Part shown: piece after piece, positions 16,700-24,515 of the stretch
Position numbering within the stretch: position 1 is the stretch's first letter
How the letters are laid out: each line of letters starts with the position of its first letter
Source: Anaerolineales bacterium
GTDB lineage: Bacteria; Chloroflexota; Anaerolineae; Anaerolineales; Villigracilaceae
DNA length: 64,000 bases
Direction: 5' to 3'
Assembly (NCBI GenBank): GCA_030680795.1
Contig: JAUXUL010000001.1
Coordinates: 124,001 to 188,000, forward strand
Made by a program: the position numbers and the translations under genes
The notes under the pieces: model-generated
What the model saw: the letters and a program-made list of their open reading frames with translations, nothing else
What the model was told of the DNA's origin: nothing
Database searches by the model: none

Positions 16700-18166
16700 A
16701 TGAAAGACTCCAAACTCATCCTCGTCACCGGTCCCACTGGTTATATCGGTGGGCGACTCGTGCCAAGACTTCTTGAAGCCGGCCATCGCGTTCGTTGTCT
16801 TGCGCGCGATGCAAAACGGTTGGATGGCTATCCCTGGCGGAAACAGGTTGAGGTCATCGAGGGCGATGCGCTGGATCCATCCTCTCTGGTGGCGGCCATG
16901 AGGAAGGTGTCGGTCGCGTATTACCTGATCCACGGCAAACAAGGCGGCAGAGCCAATGCCGAACATGATCTGGCGATGGCCCGCAATTTTTCCGAGGCGG
17001 CTCAAGAAGCGGGCATCGAACGGATTATTTATCTCGGCGAGCTGGTAGACCCAACGACAAATCTTTCACAATACTTGCGTTCACGCCATGAGACCGGCCA
17101 TCTTTTGCGCCGCGGTAGTGTGCCCGTGACGGAGTTCCGCGCGGGCATGTTCGTCGGCTCCGGCTCCGCATTGTTCGAAATGATTCGTTATCTTACCGAA
17201 CGTGAACCTGTGTTGATTTGTCCCGCCTGGTTTTTTTCTCAAGCCCAGCCAATTGCTGTCCGTGATGTGCTGGCTTATCTGATCGCAACCCTGGACACGC
17301 CCGAAAGTGTCGGACGAATAATCGAGATCGGCGGGCCGACTCTCCTAACTTATGCAGACATGCTGTTGGAATATGCCAGCGAGCGCGGCTTCAAACGCAC
17401 TTTGATCCGCACACCGTTTTACGCGCCGTTGCTCTCGGCTTATTGGGTCCACATGATTACACCGATCCATTGGCGTATGATATTGCCTTTGATCGAAGGC
17501 CTGCATGCAAAATTGATCGTTCGCGATCAGCTAGCCAGAAAACTTTTCCCGAATATCGAGCCAATCGATTTTCACACCGCCCTGCGCCTCGCCTTGGCAC
17601 GCATTCAAGGCAACCACGTGGAAACTTCTTGGTCAGACGCGCTGGTCACAGCAGTTGGCGATGTCAAACCGTATGCTTTCAGGGTGGAAGAAGGGATGTT
17701 CATTGAGCGCCGTCGGAATCTTATTGAGGTCGCTCCTGATTTCGTTTTCCATTCATACACCGGAATTGGCGGTCAGCGCGGTTGGCTGTATATGGATTGG
17801 GCCTGGGCCTTGCGCGGTTGGGTGGACAAAGTCATTGGCGGGGTAGGCATTCGTCGCGGTCGCCGCCATCCAGACGAAATTCGTGCGGGCGAATCACTGG
17901 ATTTTTGGCGTGTTGAGGCGGTGGAGGAAGATCGTCTGCTTCTTCTGCGCGCCGAGATGAAGGTGCCGGGTAAAGCCTGGCTGGAGTTTAGGTCCGAACC
18001 TCAAGAAGGCAGAACCCTGTTAACCGTCACGGCCTACTTCGCGCCACGCGGACTTTCAGGATTTCTTTACTGGTACGCCATGTGGCCCTTTCATGCTTTT
18101 CTCTTCAATGGACTAACGCGACGCCTGGCTGAGCGTGCGCGCCTGCTGTCTCATTCTTATGGATAA
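16700..18166 (+). CDS. SDR-type NAD(P)-binding protein with DUF2867-like C-terminus (paralogue 1)
   Basis: A 488-residue protein. The N-terminal atypical short-chain dehydrogenase domain (NmrA/TMR-like) has the nucleotide motif VTGPTGYIGGRL at residues 9-20. The typical catalytic YxxxK is not obvious; AYYLIHGKQGG follows the fourth strand. The C-terminal 150 residues resemble DUF2867 domains, ending in a hydrophobic ARGLSGFLYW-like segment, here APRGLSGFLYWYAMWP, with a probable membrane-associated helix. It is adjacent to and overlaps a paralogue. Such pairs are often annotated 'SDR family oxidoreductase'. The reaction is unknown; a role in lipid or quinone modification is only a guess. Confidence 0.8.
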   Translation: MKDSKLILVTGPTGYIGGRLVPRLLEAGHRVRCLARDAKRLDGYPWRKQVEVIEGDALDPSSLVAAMRKVSVAYYLIHGKQGGRANAEHDLAMARNFSEAAQEAGIERIIYLGELVDPTTNLSQYLRSRHETGHLLRRGSVPVTEFRAGMFVGSGSALFEMIRYLTEREPVLICPAWFFSQAQPIAVRDVLAYLIATLDTPESVGRIIEIGGPTLLTYADMLLEYASERGFKRTLIRTPFYAPLLSAYWVHMITPIHWRMILPLIEGLHAKLIVRDQLARKLFPNIEPIDFHTALRLALARIQGNHVETSWSDALVTAVGDVKPYAFRVEEGMFIERRRNLIEVAPDFVFHSYTGIGGQRGWLYMDWAWALRGWVDKVIGGVGIRRGRRHPDEIRAGESLDFWRVEAVEEDRLLLLRAEMKVPGKAWLEFRSEPQEGRTLLTVTAYFAPRGLSGFLYWYAMWPFHAFLFNGLTRRLAERARLLSHSYG

Positions 18167-19448
18167 TGTGATCCTAGTCACTGGCGCAACAGGATATATT
18201 GCCAGCCGTCTCATTCCAGGATTATTAGACTCTGGCTATCACGTCCGTTGCCTTGTGCGCGATCCGCTTCGACTCAAAGGGCGAGGCTGGTTCCGTCATG
18301 TGGACATTGTCCAGGGCGACGCGACTCTTCCATCCACTCTCGCGCCCGCGCTGAAGGGTGTTCATACCGCGTATTATTTGATCCATAACATGTCCTCCGG
18401 GCGCGGCTACCTTCCTCGTGAATTGGCATGCGCGCACAACTTTGCAGTCGCAGCGGGGGAAGCCGGGATCGAACACATCATCTATCTTGGCGGGTTGGCC
18501 GACCCTGAACGACATCTTGCTCCTCACATGCGTTCGCGGATTGAGACGGGTGAAATGTTACGGCATGGCAAAGTCCCGGTTACAGAATTTCGGGCGGGTG
18601 TCATCATGGGATCAGGCAGTATCTCGTTTGAGATGATCCGTTTCATGACCGAGCTGTTCCCCATCATACCCGGACCCTTGTGGATGAAGAACAAATCCCA
18701 GCCGATCGCAATCAAAAATGTGATTGATTACCTGCTGTCCGCACTTAAAACTCCCCATGCACGCGGCGGGATTTTCGAGATCGGTGGCCCCGAAGTTACA
18801 TCCTACGCTGACATGCTGTTATGTTACGCGCGCGTTCGCGGACTCAAACGGAGGATGTTTTTGCTTCCTGGAATTCCTGTCTGGGTGATGGCATTTGGTG
18901 TTGGGCTGATGACCCCGGTGCCACGCTCGATCGCACAGGCTTTGATCTCCGGGCTTACCAATGACAGCGTCGTTCAATATAATCAGGCACTGCGCGTCTT
19001 CAAGGATATTCGTCTCATCAGCATGGATGAAGCGACAGAATATGGGCTTCAAAGGACCAAACCTGCCCTCGTTGAGCGTGTCTGGGAGGATGGCAGTCCC
19101 GGCCCAAAAGCTCTTAAACATGAAGGCTTCTTCATTAACTATCGCAGAATGGATCTAAATATTGCGCCCGAAAATGCCTTTCGCGTTCTCAGGCGCGTGA
19201 TCAACAAACCGCACTGGCGCGTGGAAATTAATGAACAAAATCAACGCATCGTTGTACGTGAAATGGACCTTCACAGCGGCGATCACTGGATCGAATGGAA
19301 GGCGGATCAATCCGGTGAGTTGACTTGCCTCAGCCAGACTGTATTTTTCTCCCCGCGCGGCCTGCCAGGATTTTTATACTGGCTTTTACTTTATCCCTTC
19401 CATCTTGTTTATATGAATAGATTGGAGAAATCCGTGAGGGAGAGTTAA
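18159..19448 (+). CDS. SDR-type NAD(P)-binding protein with DUF2867-like C-terminus (paralogue 2)
   Basis: A 429-residue paralogue of the preceding gene, with the same order of segments. VTGATGYIASRL at 6-17 is the dinucleotide-binding loop, AYYLIHNMSSG follows, and PRGLPGFLYWLLLYP is near the C-terminus. The start at ATG 18159 lies 8 bp inside the end of the previous gene, so the two are translationally coupled and probably act together, perhaps as a heterodimer. It lacks roughly 60 residues of the linker region found in paralogue 1. The tandem arrangement suggests local duplication followed by divergence. Confidence 0.8.
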   Translation: MDNVILVTGATGYIASRLIPGLLDSGYHVRCLVRDPLRLKGRGWFRHVDIVQGDATLPSTLAPALKGVHTAYYLIHNMSSGRGYLPRELACAHNFAVAAGEAGIEHIIYLGGLADPERHLAPHMRSRIETGEMLRHGKVPVTEFRAGVIMGSGSISFEMIRFMTELFPIIPGPLWMKNKSQPIAIKNVIDYLLSALKTPHARGGIFEIGGPEVTSYADMLLCYARVRGLKRRMFLLPGIPVWVMAFGVGLMTPVPRSIAQALISGLTNDSVVQYNQALRVFKDIRLISMDEATEYGLQRTKPALVERVWEDGSPGPKALKHEGFFINYRRMDLNIAPENAFRVLRRVINKPHWRVEINEQNQRIVVREMDLHSGDHWIEWKADQSGELTCLSQTVFFSPRGLPGFLYWLLLYPFHLVYMNRLEKSVRES

Positions 19449-19585
19449 ATTATCACCTTACGCACCAAGCATGATTCCCTGAGCGATAGCGAAGGGTCTC
19501 TGAGATAGTCGTAGAGACCCTTCGCTATCGCTCAGGGCGACATTTCTATAAAAGCGTGAAAGTGCGTAAGGTAAGTTAAATTATC
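19443..19585. repeat. MITE-like element, copy 2, with 12-bp flanking direct repeat
   Basis: Inner ends accttacgca (19455-19464) and tgcgtaaggt (19563-19572) match copy 1 at 1254-1398. The interior shares 'gagacccttcgctatcgctcaggg', cut here to its key blocks. A perfect 12-bp direct repeat agttaaattatc flanks it (19443-19454 and 19574-19585), the best target-site-duplication candidate in the window. Confidence 0.75.
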
Positions 19586-19685
19586 GCCTCTGCCGGAAGT
19601 ACTGAACCGTCCACGGACGACGGTTGAGGCAAATATATAGCCTGCCCGTCTTCTGGGTTTTTCCCTGAGGCGGGTGATTTGTTTC

Positions 19686-19714
19686 TTGACTCTCAACCCG
19701 TCGGCTCGTATAAT
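19686..19714 (+). promoter_or_regulatory. Sigma-70-type promoter of the valS leader
   Basis: ttgact (19686-19691), a 17-bp spacer, then tataat (19709-19714): nearly consensus. Transcription would start near 19721, about 60 nt before the T-box RNA, so the RNA also carries the 'gtcgagtag' repeat at 19739-19780. Confidence 0.8.
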
Positions 19715-19738
19715 CCCGCCATTCAGAAGTAGTACGCG

Positions 19739-19780
19739 TGTGGGTCGAGTAGTGGCGCTATAGCGCCACGTATCGAGACC
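19739..19780. repeat. 'gtcgagtag...tatcgagacc' repeat, copy 3 (in valS leader)
   Basis: Short form of the family, with a central palindrome tggcgctatagcgcca. It lies between the promoter and the T-box, so it is transcribed as part of the leader. Confidence 0.75.
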
Positions 19781-19783
19781 AAA

Positions 19784-20030
19784 TGCTGATAGAGAAGGAA
19801 GTCATAGGCTGGAAACTTCCACTGCAAAAAGCCGCTGAAGTCGTCTGATGAATTTGCCGAAGAAAACCAGTGATTAGTTTTCAGTAATCAGTGATCAGTA
19901 GAACGGCACGGGATTGCCCGTTACAGCATGGACTGATGAATGTCAGTCACAGAGCGCAGCCGAAAGGTTGAACTGAGGTGGTACCGCGGAGCACACGCTT
20001 CGTCCTCTAAATGGACGAAGCGTTTTTATT
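19784..20030 (+). promoter_or_regulatory. T-box leader (tRNA-Val sensing) of the DinB-like gene and valS
   Basis: The conserved T-box sequence gaggtggtaccgcgg (19975-19989) is followed by an intrinsic terminator whose stem is acgcttcgtcc / ggacgaagcgt (19995-20005 / 20013-20023) plus a T-run. Stem I starts near 19784. GTC triplets, fitting a valine specifier, occur in the agtcgtctgatg stretch, but I have not folded the RNA to prove which is read. Uncharged tRNA-Val should favour the antiterminator and express valS. The apical or linker part (19867-19901) holds a 'cagtaatcagtgatcag' repeat, a third regulatory RNA here carrying such an insertion. Confidence 0.92.
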
Positions 20031-20051
20031 TAAGATCGACTGGAGAATGAA

Positions 20052-20519
20052 ATGGATACAAAGCAGATACTTCAATCTCAATATCTTTCTGCGCTTGCCA
20101 TGTTGAAACAGGCAATCGTCAAATGTCCGCCGGAAGCATGGGATAACCCGCAAGACAAAGACAAGTTCTGGTTTGTCGCCTATCATACACTTCAGTATGC
20201 CCATCAGTACTTGAAGGCGCGAGACAAGGGTTTCCCTCGTTGGGAGCAGCGCCTGCATTCCCAGCCGGGCAGTCCGTTTTCGAAAGAAGAAATTCTTGAA
20301 AGATTTGTGATGGTCGAGCTTGATGTCACCGAGCAGATATCTATCATGAACCTCAACGAAAAAACTGGTGCAACAGGGCACCTCGCAAACAAATTGGAGT
20401 TACAAATTTATAATATCCGCCATATTCAACAACATACTGGTGAGCTTTATGAAAGACTGAGCGCCTACCCCGTCAAACTTGGATGGGCGTCACAGCGAAT
20501 CAAGGAGAAGAAAAAATGA
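20052..20519 (+). CDS. DinB-like putative metal-dependent protein
   Basis: A 155-residue protein with the pattern of the DinB/YfiT four-helix fold. His-containing helices AYHTLQYAHQYL (about 40-51) and NIRHIQQHTGELYERL (about 122-137) supply the likely three-His metal site. It is cytoplasmic. Family members include thiol S-transferases, maleylpyruvate isomerases and damage-induced proteins, so the chemistry is open. It sits between the T-box terminator and valS and overlaps the valS start in ATGA, so its expression should respond to valine-tRNA charging, an unexpected regulation for such a protein. Confidence 0.75.
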   Translation: MDTKQILQSQYLSALAMLKQAIVKCPPEAWDNPQDKDKFWFVAYHTLQYAHQYLKARDKGFPRWEQRLHSQPGSPFSKEEILERFVMVELDVTEQISIMNLNEKTGATGHLANKLELQIYNIRHIQQHTGELYERLSAYPVKLGWASQRIKEKKK

Positions 20520-23239
20520 CCAAACACGAACTGCCGAAAGCCTACGACTTCAAAGCGACAGAAGATCGTATTTATGCCATGTGGGAAGCCGGTGGATTCT
20601 TCAAGCCGCATAATGACCCCAATAAACCTGATTTCGACCCGAATGTAAAACCATTTGTTATTTCAATTCCTCCTCCTAACGTCACGGGTGAACTGCATAT
20701 CGGTCACGCCATGTTCGTGAGCGTCGAAGACCTCATGATCCGCTATCACCGCATGAAAGGTTACTCCACGCTTTGGGTTCCCGGCACAGACCACGCCGGC
20801 ATCGCCACGCAACTGATGGTGGAACGCGATTTGTTGAAAAATGAAGAAGTGACACGCGAAGAAATCGGCCGTGAGGAATTCGTCAAACGCACGTGGGAAT
20901 GGAAGAGAAAATATGGAAGCATGATCACGAATCAGATCCGGCGCCTGGGCGCCTCCTGTGATTGGGATAGAGAACGCTTCACTCTTGACGAAGGCTTGAG
21001 TCGAGCAGTGCGGGAAGCCTTTGTGCGCCTGTACGAAAAGGGACTGATCTATCGCGGCCCTCGTCTCATCAATTGGTCGCCGGGGCTTAAGACCGCTGTA
21101 TCGGACCTGGAAGTGGAATACAGCGAAGAGGAAGCAAAATTGTATTATTTCAAATACATGCTCAAAGATTCAGACGAATTCATCCCCGTCGCCACGATTC
21201 GCCCTGAAACCATCCTCGGCGATACGGCTGTGGCAGTTCACCCGGATGATGAACGCTTCAAGAAATTCATCGGCAAGACTGCCATTGTGCCGATCCTTGG
21301 ACGAGAGATTCCAGTCCTCGCGGATGAATACGTCAGCATGGAATTTGGCACAGGCGCACTCAAGATCACGCCGGGTCACGACCCGAATGATTATGCCATC
21401 GCCCAGCGGCACAACCTGCCGATCATCTCCATGCTCGATGTGGAGGCCAAGGTCAACGAAAACGGAGGCAGATATAAAGGTCAGGATAGATTCGAAGTGC
21501 GTAAAAATCTGTGGGCTGATATGAAAACGGCAGGTCTCGTCATCAAGGAAGAAAAATATAGGACGACCATCCCACGCTCGCAACGCGGCGGCGAAATTAT
21601 CGAACCGATGATCTCGACTCAATGGTTCGTGAAAATTGAATCGTTGGCAGGAGCCGCGCTTGCCGCCGTCAAAGATGGGCGCATCAAGATCGTGCCTGAG
21701 CGCTTCGAGAAGACCTATTACAACTGGCTGGACGCTTCGCGCATCAAGGATTGGTGTATCAGCCGCCAGTTGTGGTGGGGACATCGCATCCCCGTCTGGT
21801 ATTGCCCCGCTAACCACATGACCGTGGCGCGCGAGACCCCTGCGCAATGCGCGGCCTGCGGCTCGAAAGATATTCGTCAGGACGAAGATGTCTTGGATAC
21901 CTGGTTCTCCTCCGGCTTGTGGCCCTTCTCAACCCTTGGCTGGCCTGAAGAAACACCTGATTACAAATATTTCTATCCCACTTCCTACATGGAAACGGGC
22001 TATGACATTTTGTTCTTCTGGGTAGCGCGCATGATCATGAGTGGATTGGAATACACGGGACAGATTCCTTTCCACACCGTCTACCTGCATGGAACAATTC
22101 GCGATGAGTTCGGCCGTCGCATGAGTAAAACCTTCGGGAATGGGATTGACCCGCTGATCGCGATGGATCAATTCGGTACGGATGCACTTCGCTTCACCTT
22201 GCTTGTAGGCTCGACGCCCGGCAATGATATGAACCTAAGCATCAGTAAAGTGGAAGCGAACCGCAACTTCGCAAACAAATTGTGGAATGCAGGACGCTTT
22301 GTGATCAATGCAATCGCTTCGCTCGACGATGGACCGCAGACCGTAGACCATGGTCAATCGTCCACGGTCCACGATCCAGACTGGACTCTTGCTGACTCCT
22401 GGATCTGGGCAAAACTACAAAACCTCATCCGCGATGTGGAACGCCAATTCCAGAACTTCCAATATGGACAGGCTGGCCAGCAAATTTATGATTTCATCTG
22501 GTCTGACTTTGCGGATTGGTATGTGGAAATTGCAAAAGGGCAATTGCAGAGATTAGAGACCAGAGACCAGACCGTTACTACCCTTGCTCGCGTGTTTGAT
22601 ATATGCCTGCGCCTATTGCATCCATTTACGCCGTTCGTGACCGAAGAAATCTGGGGTCACTTGCATAGCGCCTTGCGTGAGTCTCCAATCTCCAGTCTCT
22701 CAAAGGGCTGGCCTGATGCGTTGATCGTTGCCGAATTCCCCGAGCCGCGCAATGCCGAAGGCTGGGAAGAAGCCAAGGTCGCCGACTTTGAGTTGATTCA
22801 GGAGATTGTGCGTTCCATCCGCAACCTACGTGCGGAAAAGAACATCAGCCCCGCGAAGAGACTCGCTGCGACGATTGGCGCGGGCGATCAATTCGATTTA
22901 CTTAATGAACAATCAACGACCATTGCATCACTGGCTGGGCTTGACCAATCTCTAGTCTCAATTCTCCAATCTCTAAAAGAGAAACCCAAAGACTCCGCTG
23001 CCCTCGTGGTTGGCTCTGTCGAAATCTACCTGCCCCTTGCCGGCCTGGTGGACCTCGCCAACGAAAAAGCCCGCCTTGAAAAAGAACTTAAGGAAGCCGA
23101 GTCGCATATTCAACGACTCGAGAATTTGCTTGGCGGCGATTTCGCCGACAAAGCCCCCGCCGCGCTGGTTGCAAAAGAACGCGAGAAGTTAGCCGCGTAT
23201 CAAGACACTGCCGGGAAGATCAAGGCACAGTTGAGGTAG
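20516..23239 (+). CDS. valS: Valyl-tRNA synthetase
   Basis: Charges tRNA-Val, 907 residues, class I synthetase. The HIGH motif appears as NVTGELHIGHAM near residue 60, and KMSKS as RRMSKTFG near 540. The editing domain lies between them, with zinc-ligand-like CPAN and CAACGS pairs. The C-terminal coiled coil (NEKARLEKELKEAE onward) contacts the tRNA. Start ATG 20516 follows aaggagaag. Four short segments of the C-terminal third are translations of genomic micro-repeats: bases 22328-22372, 22542-22574, 22679-22702 and 22943-22980. All keep the frame and fall in surface linkers of the anticodon-binding region. Confidence 0.97.
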   Translation: MTKHELPKAYDFKATEDRIYAMWEAGGFFKPHNDPNKPDFDPNVKPFVISIPPPNVTGELHIGHAMFVSVEDLMIRYHRMKGYSTLWVPGTDHAGIATQLMVERDLLKNEEVTREEIGREEFVKRTWEWKRKYGSMITNQIRRLGASCDWDRERFTLDEGLSRAVREAFVRLYEKGLIYRGPRLINWSPGLKTAVSDLEVEYSEEEAKLYYFKYMLKDSDEFIPVATIRPETILGDTAVAVHPDDERFKKFIGKTAIVPILGREIPVLADEYVSMEFGTGALKITPGHDPNDYAIAQRHNLPIISMLDVEAKVNENGGRYKGQDRFEVRKNLWADMKTAGLVIKEEKYRTTIPRSQRGGEIIEPMISTQWFVKIESLAGAALAAVKDGRIKIVPERFEKTYYNWLDASRIKDWCISRQLWWGHRIPVWYCPANHMTVARETPAQCAACGSKDIRQDEDVLDTWFSSGLWPFSTLGWPEETPDYKYFYPTSYMETGYDILFFWVARMIMSGLEYTGQIPFHTVYLHGTIRDEFGRRMSKTFGNGIDPLIAMDQFGTDALRFTLLVGSTPGNDMNLSISKVEANRNFANKLWNAGRFVINAIASLDDGPQTVDHGQSSTVHDPDWTLADSWIWAKLQNLIRDVERQFQNFQYGQAGQQIYDFIWSDFADWYVEIAKGQLQRLETRDQTVTTLARVFDICLRLLHPFTPFVTEEIWGHLHSALRESPISSLSKGWPDALIVAEFPEPRNAEGWEEAKVADFELIQEIVRSIRNLRAEKNISPAKRLAATIGAGDQFDLLNEQSTTIASLAGLDQSLVSILQSLKEKPKDSAALVVGSVEIYLPLAGLVDLANEKARLEKELKEAESHIQRLENLLGGDFADKAPAALVAKEREKLAAYQDTAGKIKAQLR

Positions 23240-23298
23240 GGACACTGCGCTCCTGTTTTCCTACGGGATGCGTTATAATCACAGCAACAAAATATTCA

Positions 23299-23461
23299 AC
23301 CTTCGGGGCAGGGTGCAATTCCCGATCGGTGGTAAAGCCCACGAGCCACTCTGGAGTGCAGGAGCTTGCTCCTGCACTTTCGAAAGCAAGCTGTCTGACT
23401 CCAGAGGGCATGACTCGGTGTAACTCCGAGGCCGACAGTTATAGTCTGGATAGAAGAAGGT
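23299..23461 (+). promoter_or_regulatory. FMN riboswitch (RFN element)
   Basis: Conserved blocks ccttcggggcagggtg, gatcggtggtaaagccc, actcggtgtaactccgagg and ccgacagttatagtctgga are all present in order. It precedes a riboflavin-type ABC importer. The variable arm (23349-23406) is long: outer stem ctctggagt/actccagag, with an inner perfect stem agtgcaggagc/gctcctgcact (23355-23378). Binding FMN should trigger the terminator at 23500-23530 and shut down riboflavin import. A TATAAT hexamer ends at 23279, 20 bp upstream. Confidence 0.95.
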
Positions 23462-23499
23462 AAAGACAACAGGACTCGCGTCGCTGTTTCGATTCACGC

Positions 23500-23530
23500 C
23501 CCGGAAACGTTCGCTGTTTTCGGGATTTTT
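23500..23530 (+). terminator. Intrinsic terminator of the FMN riboswitch
   Basis: Stem cccggaaac (23500-23508) pairs with gttttcggg (23516-23524) with one G-T pair and a 7-nt loop, then attttt. It lies 40 nt after the aptamer, a sensible expression platform. Confidence 0.7.
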
Positions 23531-23633
23531 CTTTGTGGATGCAACCGCTTCGCGCGCCGCTGATGCCTGATTCTGCGCCCCGAAGGCTTGCCCTGAACGA
23601 CAGTGAAGGGTCTCCAAGCGAGGCGCATTTTTT

Positions 23634-24395
23634 ATGTCCGTATTCAAGCGTGTTCAAAATATCCTGCCTGCGATCCTCTCGATCATCTTCGCTTTACTGG
23701 CCTGGCAATTGACTGTGCAGGTGACCCAACTGCCGCGTTTTATCCTGCCCGCGCCCGCAGACGTTTGGTTACGCTTCCTCAAAGCGCTCGATGATGGCAG
23801 CCTGCTTTATCATACGGGTATTACCCTGGCAGAGATCGTGCTGGGCTTGCTGTCTGGCATCCTCTTTGCCACAGCCACAGGCTACGTGCTTGCAAAATCA
23901 CGCTCGCTTGAAAAAATCCTTTCGCCGTATCTTGTGGCAAGCCAGGCAATCCCTGTTGTGGCGATCGCGCCACTGCTGGTCATCTGGCTTGGGGATGGGA
24001 TTCTCTCGAAGGTTGTCATCTGCGCGTTGATCGTGTTCTTCCCTGTTTTAGTGAATACAGTGGTCGGTGTTCGCGCCGTTCCGCCCGCATTGTATGATTT
24101 GATGCATTCCATCCGTGCCACACGCTTGCAGATTTTACTGAAACTGGAAGTTCCTGCTTCACTGCCCGTGTTGTTTGGCGGATTGAGGATTGGTGCAACC
24201 TTATCCGTGATCGGCGCAATCGTCGGTGAGCTGGTGGACGCAGAACAGGGACTCGGCTTCCTTTTACAGCTCGGCGATTTTCAATATGACACGTCCATGG
24301 TGTTTGTGGCAGTCTTCACGTTGATCGCATTGGCATTGTCATTGTACGGTGCGGTGACTTTGCTTGAAAGAAAATTTTTAAAATGGCAGAAATAA
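23634..24395 (+). CDS. ribX: Riboflavin ABC transporter permease RibX-like
   Basis: A 253-residue ABC permease of the BinPD_transp_1 (SsuC/ThiX/TauC) family with about six membrane helices. The coupling motif region is MHSIRATRLQILLKLEVPASLPVLFGGLR, of which ATRLQILLKLEVPASLP is the EAA-like loop. It should form the channel with the RibY-like lipoprotein (24516) and the ATPase (25655). The FMN riboswitch directly upstream points to riboflavin, as in the described RibXY system of Chloroflexus. Without that context it would read as a nitrate, taurine or thiamine-precursor permease. Confidence 0.85.
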   Translation: MSVFKRVQNILPAILSIIFALLAWQLTVQVTQLPRFILPAPADVWLRFLKALDDGSLLYHTGITLAEIVLGLLSGILFATATGYVLAKSRSLEKILSPYLVASQAIPVVAIAPLLVIWLGDGILSKVVICALIVFFPVLVNTVVGVRAVPPALYDLMHSIRATRLQILLKLEVPASLPVLFGGLRIGATLSVIGAIVGELVDAEQGLGFLLQLGDFQYDTSMVFVAVFTLIALALSLYGAVTLLERKFLKWQK

Positions 24396-24400
24396 TAACC

Positions 24401-24493
24401 CGTCATTGCGAGGGCGGTGTTTTCCCGCCCGAAGCAATCCCCCTCACCGTGTTGGAGATTGCTTCGTCGGGCTACGCCCTCCTCGCAATGACG
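24401..24493. repeat. Palindromic repeat, 'cattgcgagg' family, copy 2
   Basis: cgtcattgcgagg (24401-24413) mirrors cctcgcaatgacg (24481-24493), with internal gaagcaatcc / ggagattgcttcgtcggg arms. It lies between ribX and ribY. Confidence 0.88.
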
Positions 24494-24515
24494 AGGCAAA
24501 TTCAAAGGAGACAAA

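Noticed and set aside
16479-16703. A 74-codon open frame before the SDR gene
   Set aside because: No ribosome site, no recognisable protein pattern and it ends in the next gene's start; AT-rich chance frame.
20516-23239. Repeat-like stretches in valS as assembly errors
   Set aside because: All four keep the reading frame and the flanking protein remains conserved, which errors would rarely do; still worth confirming from reads.
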